From assembly GCF_002443255.2 (NCBI RefSeq), contig NW_019211454.1, positions 137,936-201,935 of the forward strand: a stretch of 64,000 nt of DNA, given 5' to 3'. Positions 1 to 12,500 of the stretch are shown here, piece by piece. This DNA is from Varroa destructor (taxonomy: Eukaryota; Arthropoda; Arachnida; Mesostigmata; Varroidae). The translations under genes were made by a program, and so were the position numbers. Under the pieces are notes generated by a model. The model ran no database searches, had not been told where the DNA came from, and saw only the letters and a list, made by a program, of their open reading frames with translations. How positions within the stretch are numbered: position 1 is the stretch's first letter; each line of letters opens with the position of its first letter.

Positions 1-2260
1 AAAGTATACTTGGTACGCTAAGCTATTATGTTCTAATCTGGTTGCGCTGAATAAATAGATTATTTAAATAAGCCGCATAAAAAACCGAGACTAATGGCGA
101 AGGCCGTTCAGAACTCACAACATCATAATGATTTTATACAGTACTTCGCGTTTCATTTTGTGGTTACCAATTAATGTAAGAAATTATAGCTGTCAGATAT
201 TGAGTACTGGTTAGTAATACTAATAGTTCCAACAAAAAACCACATTGCTTAAAAGCCCAACGTAAGCTTATTTGAGGAAAGCCTGGATATTATAATAATA
301 AGAGCACCATGCCTGATATATATTTGGAACAATTCCATGTCATTTGATTTTTCGTTTACGGGAATCTGCGGTATTTAAACTGTTTAAATTCATACAATTA
401 ATCACGAAAAATAAAGATTGGTAATTATATCAAACTTCCTTGCATTGGCAAGGGTATATTTCGCTATGGATTATGACATATTTTTGATAACGAGGACTTC
501 AAATGAATGTGTTTGGCTGACCAAGAAAATTTTTTACTGATTTTGTTAAATATACCGACAAGATCAGTCTAACTGAAGTTTTTTTGTTTGGTATTGGATT
601 TATGTAGTGGTCTGTGTCCACAAAGCTAATCATCAACAAAGTTGATATTCCCATTCATATTTTATGGCGGCTTTTATGTACAGGATCACAATTCTTCCAT
701 ATTAAAGTTCCTAGAAATCATAGCTCTTATTATGTTTGATTAGCTAGCGATCAAGAAAATTTTATTAAATTCTACGAGTTGAAGATTCTAGTATAATGGC
801 ACGCACTATGGGCTGGACTTACGTTGTTTTCTTACTATCATAAATATTCTTATACATTTCCTGCTTAAAACTTACTATGTGTAAACAAATAATGGTTCCT
901 AAAGAGGATGTATTGAACTGTAACATGCTATCAAGATAATATTCCGTTTTTAATCCTATCATAAGATACTGTCCAGTTAAGAAGATCTTGAAGCTTACAG
1001 ACCACAGATACGGAAAAACTCATTTTCTAAGTATTCTATAAACTTTAACATATAAAAGAAACGGCTAACTGTTGCCCAAAGTAATCAGGAGATTTATTTT
1101 TTTAACATAAAACACTTCATTTTATTGTTTATTATATAATGTATTTGCAGTGGATTTAATCGCAGAATAAAAATGATATTTTTTAAAGATCTATCGAGAT
1201 GAACTTCCAGCTAATTAAACATGTTTCAAATCTTTACAGAAGCAAAGAACACAAAACCTTATAGTGAAGAAGATAGTCATCTAATTAGTGACATAAAAGG
1301 TGGTCGTATACGAACGTGTTCTTTTCGAGGGCGAACGCTACCTAAATATAAATAGGCTATGCATTCTTAGAGATTAGAAAGAAAGTCAAATCGAAATTCA
1401 CCAAAAATCGCTGAAATCAATTAAAACTATAAAAACAAAACATCACTCTATCGAAAAACTACCTGTACCCATCGAGTATGATTGTGCCCGACCTTGGGAT
1501 ATAACCATGAGTAATAAAAAAGTGTATCTGAACATTGAAGTAGGTATACATTTTTCTGAGCCTAAAACCACAATCCTTCTTTGGCTTCTCAAAAACGTTA
1601 AACGAGGTATCCACTTTTAGGAGACAGCACTACGCATACTGACTGACGTTGACTACGAAGAACTTACAGTATGAAGCTTACTGAGGTAATTACGAGCATT
1701 CCGACAATGTTGCTTACAAACTCCGCACTTGCCTATTATTTTTAGAGCATCTTTTGAACTAGTAACATGTTTTACTTTTTACATTTCCATACCATTACAT
1801 ATTGAACCATCCATAAGCTATTACTAAGAATATATAATATTCTTAACTAAATCAGTGTGTTGGGTTAATGTTGCTATGTAATTATGCTGAATCATCACGA
1901 AGTAAGTAAAGTAATACGACAAAATTCGTACATGTGTTTTTTAATCATTTCGAAATAGTTTGTTCAACCGCTTTAAAATTTCAAGATTTTACTACACAGC
2001 TTGAGCACAAGCGTGTTGTATGAATAAACTTGTATAAACCCAATAGTATTTTTCACCTTATACATAAATAAAATCTACTAGAACCATACTTTGCAGCATT
2101 TAAATTACTATGTAAGGAAGTGACCAAGATTTAAACAAAACATTACAGTATTGTTTCGGGAAATAGGCACTGATAAAGCAAGTTACGCTACTTGAAAACA
2201 CCTTAGCTATCCAATCATTTTTACTGCTTAGGTCGTATATGTATTAATGCAGGCTTGTTT
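1..2260. other. AT-rich non-coding stretch
   Basis: AT-rich sequence with frequent stops in all frames. I see no exon-like segment, RNA gene or recognisable repeat here. Confidence 0.6.
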
Positions 2261-2269
2261 TTAAAGTTT

Positions 2270-2510
2270 TTTGTCAGTGCTCTCCTACACCAGACAAAAC
2301 TGTCAACAGTTTGGCTGCCTACTGGAAAATGAGTCTAACTGGCGGACCTCGAATCCTGTAGTACCTTCATGCCTAAGGTAAGCGCAGTTGCGGCACTTTG
2401 TTAGTTGCGAGCCAATTATAACCGGATAACTGGGAACAGGCGTTTCCAGTCAGTGCGCCAAAGTTTCCCATAACCCATTTCTTTTGCGAGCTCCTTCATG
2501 GCGGTACACT
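2270..2510. other. GC-richer patch of unknown role
   Basis: This patch is clearly richer in G+C and CpG than its surroundings. It carries a donor-like AAG|GTAAGC near 2380 and a TCATGGCGGTAC motif near 2497. No open frame of useful length crosses it. It could be a 5' exon, a promoter or a repeat remnant; the sequence alone does not decide. Confidence 0.3.
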
Positions 2511-3829
2511 TATTCGTAGATCATTTACCTAATATATGCAAAAACCGATCCCGCCAAGAATATATTTAGTTTCATTTTAACAACTAAACTACCTAACAAA
2601 AAAAGGTTTTGAATCGTCGTGTTAGACTAAACCTTGTTAAACTATAATTCGGATCTTTCAAGCGTGGCCCTGTACTATCAGAACAAACCAATGCAGGCAT
2701 TCTCTATGAACTGAAAAGGTCGCCGTTGATTTTCAAACATTTTTTGTTTTCCAGAATCTGAGTATACCTCACTTTACATTAATTAAAATATTCATATTTG
2801 AAGGCTGAGTTGAAATCCGGACTTACCACCAAAAAGCTTTCGGTGCTCTTCTTCGCTGATGCCCACTAATTTCTTTGTGTGTTAAGTTCTTAAAATGAGC
2901 TGATCGCTCAGTTATAGTTGATTCAGAGTAAATATCATAAACCACGTATTCGTGAGATACACAGGTCGGAGTATATACCAAAAAGATGACTCTGCACAAG
3001 AGTTGTGATACGGCTGGCCTTGAAAAATGTTTACGTATTTCTAATAATTAGATGCAATGTATAAGTACACGAGCCCAACTAAATGTATGTACACTACGTA
3101 GGTTGAAACCAGTATGCAGCAGTAAAAGGTACGCATTAGGTTCAAGCACACGCCTGTTTAATATATTATTACATTATGTTTTATTTTAGTGCCATTGAAA
3201 GTGCCTCCATTTTATAAATTTAACTTTTTTAATTATCTAGTCTCTATGTGTTCCAGGACGCTTCCACTACGAGTCGAAAGTAAATAACACACGGCTATAA
3301 TAGTAAACGTTCGGAAAATTAAAATATATTTAGGAAATTCCATAGTATTTGGAAGGTTTTTGGTAGTCTTATAATGAAGTTTAATATATATGAATCTGAT
3401 AATCTATAGAATTGCTATATGATTCTACGATATACGAGCAATGGTATGGTACGCACAAGATTTATTTCAAATTTAACATTCATTCTTATATCCTTAAGCT
3501 ACCTGTATTTTTCTATTTAGTACTTACCATCACAACGACGCCCTCTCACTATATCAACCGCTACGAAGGGTTGTTGTGACCGCTGAATTTCGATTTCTTC
3601 ACTGTCCACTTGATATAGCCTTTAATATGCATGAAATTCACATACACCAAATGTCAACACTATTTTTTGATTATTGTTCGTTCTTTTTGACAGCACGATT
3701 TAACAGTGCCTACTCCTTATAGCAAGATTCAAATATTCGAACCCGCATTTCTTCTCTTCAGCAGGTCCATATACTTTCATTCACTAGCTTAAACATCTAA
3801 ATACTATTCAATTAGGCAAAGACTTCAAA
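2511..3829. other. AT-rich non-coding stretch
   Basis: No supported gene, RNA gene or repeat was seen. Confidence 0.5.
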
Positions 3830-4130
3830 GCTCAGCAGCTCAGCCATTAGTGCTCTCTCACTCTCTCTCGGCCCTGTACTCAAGCAACCAACTCATGAAA
3901 CCGACTAACCAAAAGGCGGCCGTGTTCTGTTCGAGCCTATCGTTGCTCTATAAAGGCTAAATATAAACAAGACGATGATGACTGCTGCGACCGGAATGAT
4001 TTTGCTTACTTTGCTAGACGTAAACGGGCAAGCAGCATTTGGCCAACTAGGCGGGGCACTCCTTTCTCCGTTGCATCGCTGTCGAAGCGGCCAAGCCTTT
4101 GAGGAATAAACGCTTGGTGACGTATCATAT
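3830..4130 (+). promoter_or_regulatory. GC-richer, TATA-containing promoter-like patch
   Basis: The patch has pyrimidine/GAGA-type repeats (CTCTCTCACTCTCTCTC near 3852), a TATAAA at 3949-3954 and several CpGs. A 44-residue frame (ATG 3975, stop 4107-4109) begins with a hydrophobic run, MILLTLL, like a short signal peptide. However, the ATG lies only about 25 bases after the TATA box, so it would sit at or before the expected transcription start. I therefore read the patch as a possible promoter rather than a gene. Confidence 0.25.
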
Positions 4131-6369
4131 ATAGCAATAATTACTTAGCTAACATTTAAATGTTTTAAGAAATAGTTAGCCATTGTGAACTGAAAATGAA
4201 AAAAAAAAAATCTCGACTCTATAAGCTAGCATAACCATTTTTTGGGTTACCTGAGTAAAGAACAAAAGTTCAGATTTTTGCGCTTCGTGTTCTCTTGAAC
4301 TGTGAAGCTGGAGACTACCAGTCTAAGCCTGGCAATGCAAGGTGTGACCTAAAATGAACATGTGTTAAGAATTATAAAGTAAGTGATGTCAGACAAATGA
4401 AGTACTTCTACTACTAACAAAGCTAACATGGGCTATATATTTTTAATATTTATAGTATTAAGTATATATTAATGACACATAATGCGCGACGGTGTGATTG
4501 GATAAAAAAGGAAACAATATTGTATACATCTGCCTTTACGGATCGCTATTTCATCTTTATGTTCACGAGATATACGACCCTCAAAATATGTAATCTCTAC
4601 TGATTATTTGTCTTTGTATATTTATTTATTATTTATATTATGTACATTATTTAGCGTTTTCGTTCCATAGACAGGTTAAAAACGGTACTTAAGCCATTAT
4701 AAGCTGCTTGGGTTAGCTACTATCGGATACACACTTCTGCATACCATACGATAATGTTGATTTTACAGGATAATCACTTTTTCTTCTAACACTGATAAGC
4801 CAATTGTGAATATAAAGGCTCCACGGTTAGACGGAGTGCCCAGTAAAAGTGGAAACAAGTTTGAATTGCTGTTTGTCCATTCTTGATTTTATCGACAAAT
4901 AAAACAATAAGCTTTCACACAAAATGGCTTTACTAGCGTATCGTAATCTGTTCATTATTAACGACCGGTAGTGCACTGATGCTGCCGTGGCCGATAAGAG
5001 AAAATGTGAGTGGTACGGTTCGTTCTACATGCGTACCACAGGTACTCAAAATGGCTTTTCGTATTTCTAAGTAAGGAAATATTTTTCTTTAGGTATAGGA
5101 TTTCCAAAGCAAAGTTTTCTCATCAAGCCAAATCTACTTACACAAATAATTAAAATTTATTTTGCTGTTTCCGGAATCCACTAAACACGTGCCTATGTAC
5201 ATATATATATATAAATTCGAGCCATCTCGAAAAGGATAGATTTTGATAATTTTGGTAAGTAGATATGGCTTCATGGGAGAACACCGATGATTTACACCGA
5301 TGAAAGTTGATTTTCTTGTTAAAATGCAACCCGGAAAATTTATGATACGTGTATGACGTACTTGATAAATTTCTCGGAATGCTTAACGGCAATCATTTTG
5401 TGCCTGCGTCTTTAAATTTTGAGAACAGTACTTAAAACTTTACGATTTGTGTACGAGTTCTAAAAAGAACAGAACTTATCTGTTTAAATTAAGGTATGTT
5501 ATTATCTTCCCGAAAGGTTAGATATAATATACAACTCAACATTTGAGAGCTTAGTCCTCTTTCGATAAGACCAATCTGATATCCCGCAAGTCCCGTTATG
5601 AATTACATGTGTATGTTTTATTGTCAGCGTGTTTTTGAGGTCACTTGAATGTGAATCAAAATGCTTAGAAATGATGTTCGACTACCTTGTTATGGAATAA
5701 TAAAATAGAAACGAGGGTTATAAGTTATTCGTTCCGCGTGTCAAAAAGATTTGGATTGTACTAGCTCAAAAGCTTTGATGTGGCGTCTTAAATGACATTA
5801 CCATAATTGACAGCAGTATGCATATCTTAAAACTAAACTTCTCGAAAACAAGTGACATAAAATTCAAGGTTCATTTTTGATAATGAAATAATAGAAGATA
5901 CAGCTACATACTAGTGTAGTAGAAGATCATCATCGTTGTAATGTGGGTAATCGTTTGCATAGTGTGGGTACTAAAATCGAGATGGCTTATAGATCTGACC
6001 GCGGGATTATCATCTCCATTTATAGTATCCCGATCCTCGTCCTTTGAGCAGAGGACAGCACATTTGAAAAGAGAAAGGATCGTGTTATTTTTCTCACACC
6101 AGCAAAAAACACTATCGTTATTCGTAGCGTGAATCGTTTGTCAGGTATATGAGAGTGACCGTATAATCCAAGATCATCGGCAGATATTTTTTATGTCTTA
6201 TAGAAGAGAGGATTTAATACAAAACGAAAAAAATGCAAAATAAAAAGAATTATACTTTGAGTTTATATGCTCTTGCATGCCATAACCAAAATTGTTCCCG
6301 CAGTGCTTGTTATATGTCAAGCAGAGGTTATAGGGCCCACACTTCTGATGTTTAATGAACATGAGAACA
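4131..6369. other. AT-rich non-coding stretch
   Basis: No supported gene was seen. The 80-codon minus-strand frame near 5150-5392 has no splice or promoter support and runs through a TA repeat, so it is taken as chance. Confidence 0.5.
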
Positions 6370-6545
6370 AACTAGGGGCGCTAAAAGAACGCTAGGTGCA
6401 GACCCTTTCTTCTGCTGCTCGGACGAGCCGATCTGCGCTTAGCCACAGCTGCTGCGGCTAACCAAACTCCTGTCAGAAAAGAGGAGTGCCCGCAGACTCC
6501 GGAGACACGAACCTCAGTTATCCATTTAACCCACACACCAAAGTG
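6370..6545. promoter_or_regulatory. GC-richer patch upstream of a small ORF
   Basis: A short GC/CpG-richer island in AT-rich surroundings. It contains the near-palindrome AGCCACAGCTGCTGCGGCT near 6440. It ends about 100 bases before an ATG in good Kozak context (6643). It may be a promoter for that ORF or for an upstream exon of DENND11; this is inference from composition only. Confidence 0.25.
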
Positions 6546-6642
6546 TTGTCACCAAAGTGGAAAATATCATCATAGTGATTTTATTTTCATGATTTAATAA
6601 TCGTATCTGAAATTCTTTATAACTAATCTATAGTGATTTGCC

Positions 6643-6732
6643 ATGGACATGGAAGAAGTAACCTCTATTTCAAATGTGAATATTCCTGTTGCTCTGTTTA
6701 CTGATATACCCGTCGAATTAATTCAGTTTTAG
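6643..6732 (+). CDS. 29-residue small ORF or first exon, function unknown
   Basis: The ATG has a strong context (TTTGCCATGGACATGG). The frame starts MDMEEVTSISNV and ends at TAG 6730-6732, giving 29 residues. A GTGAAT donor-like site lies inside it in phase 0 (after codon 11), so it could instead be a short first coding exon. It does not join in phase to the first DENND11 exon described here. No family is recognised and the length is short enough to be chance. Confidence 0.2.
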   Translation: MDMEEVTSISNVNIPVALFTDIPVELIQF

Positions 6733-9200
6733 AACGTATATTGAAGTCCGTTATTTGGTATTTCATTTTTTCTTATAGAAATATGCAATATCATTAAATT
6801 AGATCAAGAATGGGCATCGAAAGTGGTGGAAGTGCTTAGGTAGCGCAGAAAATTGCACATATGTGCAAAACGAGTAATCGTGTTGAACGAAACTTTCAAC
6901 GTACTCAGGAAATATGATTGGATAATATTTACTCGGCATTTAAAGTTGAACTTTAGCAGCAAACATAGAAAAATTTCCCCGCATCTCCGACAAAAATAAA
7001 CTTTATTAGCAGTAGGATATTATTCTGAAATTTACTCCTGTTCTTCTGTGACCTAGGAGACAACAGTTTCATCATAGATCATCTCAAGAGACGGGTATGT
7101 TTCTTGCAAGCACTTAGCAATGTTATGGCTTTGGTTCATTTTTTGAACGAATAAAATACGAATTACCTTATCACTTCGCACTAAAATAATTTTTCGCATG
7201 CACGCTTTTTTGTGTCTTTTAGAGCTAAAACAAAAGGGTGATGTAAATTTCTTCATTCGTAATTTATTAGAGATCACTTTGAGGGTGAGCTCCGAAACTG
7301 ACTGGTATTTACTGACTGGACAAAGTATTTGTAGTCAATACAAATAACGAGCATGTAGATCAGATTGACGATTCAATTGTCTACCGTAGGTGTAACACAT
7401 GTTATGTTTTGCTTGCAATGCGATGTCTCACATTAGTACTGCATAATAATAATAATATCACCACATAATTACACTTCGCAATGACAAACTTGCGTACATG
7501 GATGGCGATCGTAGTAGACAGAATTTACCTATTATTCTTTCATCTATGTAAGCCATATATATACATATAGTTTTTGTACCAAGTTGAATGGACAGTGTAC
7601 AGTTAGCCATATAGTACTAACATTATCACATTCCCACTTGTCTTTTATTGCTCACTAGGTAGTGTTATTACGATTTAAAAATAAATGAGCGCACTGAATT
7701 ACTGTATATGGCAACGTGCGCCGTATAGAATTTCCTTTAGAATTCATGTACGATTAAAAACGGACATTAGTTTTATCAAAAGCTGAGTTCAACTATGAAA
7801 TCGTCATTGAGTATTAAAAACTGTTTGGCTTTGGTGGAGTTTCATGAAAATATTTGATAGGGTAGTATTCAGTTACATTCCGAATGGATGTAAGTATCAC
7901 TCGTTTACAATGAATAAGTGAGTATGGAATGAGTACTTAAACACAAATAGCTGACAAGGATAGGTTCACGTCTAGTTCAAGTGTTTAATCGTGCATCGTC
8001 GTTAAAGTGCATAAAAACGCTTGTTGTTAGGTGCTACTATCGCTGAATGCAATTACTGAAGGAAATAAAAAAGCTACATAAATAACGACGATAGATATTT
8101 TAAAGATTATGTTATGAGATGGTCAATTGCGATTTGATAGGTTATAAACTATTTGGGAGTTGCATACTTTGGCGCTTTGCCCGGACAAAACCTAGCTACG
8201 TAGACGTTTTAATATCCTGCATGAGTGAACTGTAATATTGCAGGACTTGACGTTAAATATTTGTTATGTCAATTTGAAACGGACACACTTTTCGGCAAGA
8301 CTTCATCATCAAGTCAACGTATTGGTTATACGAAAAATTCAATGCAATAGTTAACTTAATGCAAATGAAGCTCAACCCGCAGTAGAACATCCTTTGTATA
8401 TTCCACAAAGCGTAGAGGACCCTTTTTTTTGTAAATACCTCTTTTGTTCTTGATAAACTTGTGATGTTTTACATCTAAAATTAGAGTAGAGGATACGCGT
8501 CTCAACGGGGGTAACAATTTCACCCAATTTATCAAAGTGAGTGTGGTGCAATACCACGCTATTTATTTAGATCATGGGAAACCCGTTTTTCTACTTTCAG
8601 TATCATTCCCATGAAGTACAGACGATTCGAAGCTGCTTGTAGAGTTGAATTTGCATAACATTTTGCCCACATCGGTAGGCCTAACATATTTCGTCCTAAA
8701 AAGTCTGACACCATTCGAGCTGTATATCATGCAGAGAAAAATGTCGTTGACGAAACTTCGCAAATTCTTTGCTAGCAGTTTTAGCTCATAGTGAACTGTC
8801 ATCCAGAATGGTGCAATTGAATTGATGCATTTTTTTGGCAGGACAGTATTTATTTGGATTTAAAAAACGAATAATGCACAGGGTCTAAGTGAAACTTTTG
8901 GATGCTTATCAGAGTGCTTAGGCCATTAGATATTTTCTCGTCCAGGTATAAACTGGCAATTCATTTGTACACCTACTACACATGGAAAATGTGCGCCGTA
9001 AGAAAAATTGTTTTTACTCATTGCTCCTCCTAACGACCGTTTAAAATAAAGATAGATAAAAAAACAAATTTCATTTACTGTGCAAGGTTGGTGACTAGAT
9101 TTATTTTTTGCTAACTCAACAATACTGTTTTCAAAACTGACACATGAGTTGCGCTTTTGTTACTCATTATTTCCAAATACGACTGGCTTAGATTACAGAA
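6733..9200. other. AT-rich non-coding stretch
   Basis: No supported gene was seen. Open frames near 7053-7277, 8372-8557 and 8572-8802 on the minus strand lack splice sites or motifs and are in the length range expected by chance. Confidence 0.5.
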
Positions 9201-9301
9201 ATCTTATATGCGCAGGTACTGAGACTGGCATTGTTTGGAAAATAGGGCAGCTCCACAAGGCAAAGAGCCTGAGGGCTCCAAAAACTTCTGCCTCAGTCAG
9301 T

Positions 9302-9559
9302 ATGTTCCGTACATCGACCCACGGTAAAGACAAGTCGCCGCTACTTCTCGATGACTCAGTTGTCGAATCTGTTGCAGAACAGCGATACGATAATACTTCA
9401 ACCAATGACCTTCCCGCAGGTGCTGCACAAAGGTATGACGTGAGCGCTGATCTCACTACTGATTCATGTAATAACGCCAAGCCGATAGTTAAGATGGCTG
9501 CTTGTCAAGTTTCTCAACTGAATAACATCTCTAGAAATTTAGAAAATCATGTTATTAAG
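9302..9559 (+). CDS. DENND11: DENND11 candidate first coding exon A
   Basis: Encodes 86 residues from ATG 9302 (MFRTSTHGKDKSPLLLDD), a polar, probably disordered N terminus. The exon ends at a GTAATA donor in phase 0 and joins in frame to 10781. The frame stays open upstream to about 9149 with AG sites near 9214, so the true 5' boundary may be upstream. Composition is richer in G+C than the flanks, as in the certain exons. Confidence 0.5.
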
Positions 9560-12500
9560 GTAATAGCGTAGAATTATCAATCAAATCATAAAAAGGCTAA
9601 ACGGCGCGAAGCTAGAGATGCACACTGGCAGCCCACTTCAAGTGCAAACCTATTAATGAAAGATCTTCGAATTTCTTTTCTACCAGAGAACGTCTTTTTC
9701 TCCATATAACTGTGATCATGACTGAGGTTTTTTTGGTGATTTGCTCGAAAACCGTTGATAATCTATGAAAGATTTGTATTTGAAACCAATTTGGTTCTAC
9801 AGCATCTGCACAACGTTGAATTCCAGAGAAAATTTCCCACTTTTATCTTTACGGCGAGGCAGGCACGGGGCGAAGCCCGTCAATCTGTCTAGTGTACTTG
9901 TGTACTAGAGTACGTAAATTTGAATCTAGATCCATCTAGAGTAACTTCAAAAAAGCACTAATGGTTTGAGCTTATAAGATTGGCTTGATTCAAAACTTTC
10001 GCATCGTAAAATTGACATATAAAAAATCTTTTTAATAGTTGAAAAACCATTCCGAAGATGCTGGACACACGTACGTTACCATTCGTTAATACAGAGTAAC
10101 TCTTACGGACTATCAAGTCAACACTCTGGTATTTCCATTCATGCCGTTACGGGTACATACAGAAAAAAACCCGGATTTAAACGCCTGATTTTTATTTACT
10201 CGAACACGTTGTAAAAATTGTCCGATAAAGTCTAATGTCACTTATTTTCGTTATCATTGTCATATCGGTCAAGTCACTGCGAGTATTGGGTACCAGTATG
10301 ACGTAGAAGTTTCGAGTTTTACGTGCGGCACTGCCCTTGTGCATTGCTTTAGTAAACATTGCGGTACTACTCACATTGAGAAGCAAAAAACACAGGGGTC
10401 GTTCATTCATGTTTCGTCAGCGACATACACTACATGAACACCGTGATTAAAAACAATTATACCCACTATCTGCCAAATCGTGATTTCAGTTCGCTGTGTG
10501 GATTTGATTCGCTGGATCCGACCATAATTTGTACTGCAGCCCAGCTAAGTCAGCTTTCTGGTGGAAAGGTATTATACTCTAATACAATCAAAACGTTTTT
10601 GTGCTGAAAAGATGGTTTCAAATACATCTATTTTTTTTAATTGGGGATAAACTCTTCTTAAAGCGAACACATAACGCACAAACTTCTCCTATGTTGAGTT
10701 TATATTCATTCCTAAACGATTCCCACGGAGAAAAATTCTAACCTAATTTTATGCTAACAATTTGACTAATTTAATACAAGGCTTTTGCAACCGAACCGGA
10801 AGCAAGTGATGAGCTTCTAAGCGACGTCGTCGGAGTGTTCGTCGTTGCTTTTGATATACGTCATGGTACGTATGACGTCGTAATCGAAATCATTAGACAA
10901 ATTAGGATAGATCTAAACCTCATTCCAACAAAACTCGGTACAACGTATCACTACTGTGGATAAACTCTTACTAAATTATTAGCTATGGTCCACTACTGGG
11001 GTACTTTTAATAGTAAAAAATATAAATGTAAGCTTAGTTTACCATTTGTCTTAACTAGTAAACAAAGCTTAGTTTGTATCTGCTATAATTATACAGCTTT
11101 TATTCGCTCAGGAATCGTTCAGTTTATCACGTCAGGGGCTGACGTTTCAACTACGAAGTAACCGCAGTTAATTTTGAAAAAATTACGAACTAGTAATACA
11201 GGTGAGAACTACCGTAAACTAGATGCAATTTTTATAGACTTTATTGTCAAAAAGCGTATGTTTTTACAATGCGCGGAGGCTCAAAGTTGTTTTCACCGAG
11301 TACAACACAATTGTTTTTTTATCATACGCTCCGCCCAGTGGTTATGAAAATAAAATGACTAACAGTTGCGTAAGAAATTTTGTGAATTTTGCATTGTATT
11401 TTGTATCAATTGAATGAAGAACAGCCACTATGTATGTGACGGTTTGCGTCGGCTTTGAAACATTAAATACTTAGCAATTCGTAGGTTTCTATACATATCT
11501 ATCAATTATTATCAATTTTTCTGTTCTAATTAAATATGTAATAAAAACATTTTACTATATAATTTATTAAGAAATGAAACGCCAAGTTAATAATTTCTTC
11601 AATGTAACTTGAATGCGATTATGCACATTGAGTATAATAACACAGTACTTTTGTTACTTGGCGTTCCCAATTGATTAAAGGCAACACTGTGGAGTGGTTT
11701 ACACCTGAAGAACTAGATGTCAACGGGATCGAATTTAAGGCAATGGCCAGTGGTGCTCACCGAACTACAGACGATTTCATGTGAGTATTGTTGACGTTGG
11801 GCCAGGATTGTCCATATTACTTAAAGACGTAACTATACGTTACCTTGAATAGTAGATCCATAACGTTTAAGAAACGGAGCATGTGCAATTTTGAGTGTAG
11901 CATGTATGCAATGGTGTTTTGAATTGCACAGAAATTATATGAACGTCGTGCAATGGATTCTTTACTCTCAAATAACTTTCTAGTTTTATCATAGAGCGGT
12001 GTTATGTGTTGGATTTCTCGATTTAACTATGTCGAAAGTAAATTGAAGCATTGAATAAGACTATTTTTTAGTCGGCGTTCCATAGCTTGCCGTATAATAT
12101 TATATATCACAAGCAGAAAAACGAAGCTTCCAAAATCGTTTCAGCCAAAGCTGGAAAGAATAGCTTACTTTGTTGCTAACAATGTAGCAACAACGTAGTA
12201 GACTCCCAGGTAACTCGCATTAATATTCACAAATAATTTCGCACTGCTTATAAACGGCCGTTTACTTTCTTCAAAGTCCTTTCAGTCATTACCTATATAT
12301 AAAAATTGATAAATGTGAAAGGCTTCGGTAGAAGAATTTTTTAAGACTACTTTTTAATCTTTAATCGAGCACCACATATCAAGTACACGGATAACCAATA
12401 TGTTGAACTAGATGAAAGTCTAGGCAACTAGTGTTCATACTCCCTCGCTGTTGTTTTAAAAGCGAAAAGTAAGGCGCATCGTATAAACAAAACGCAACGA

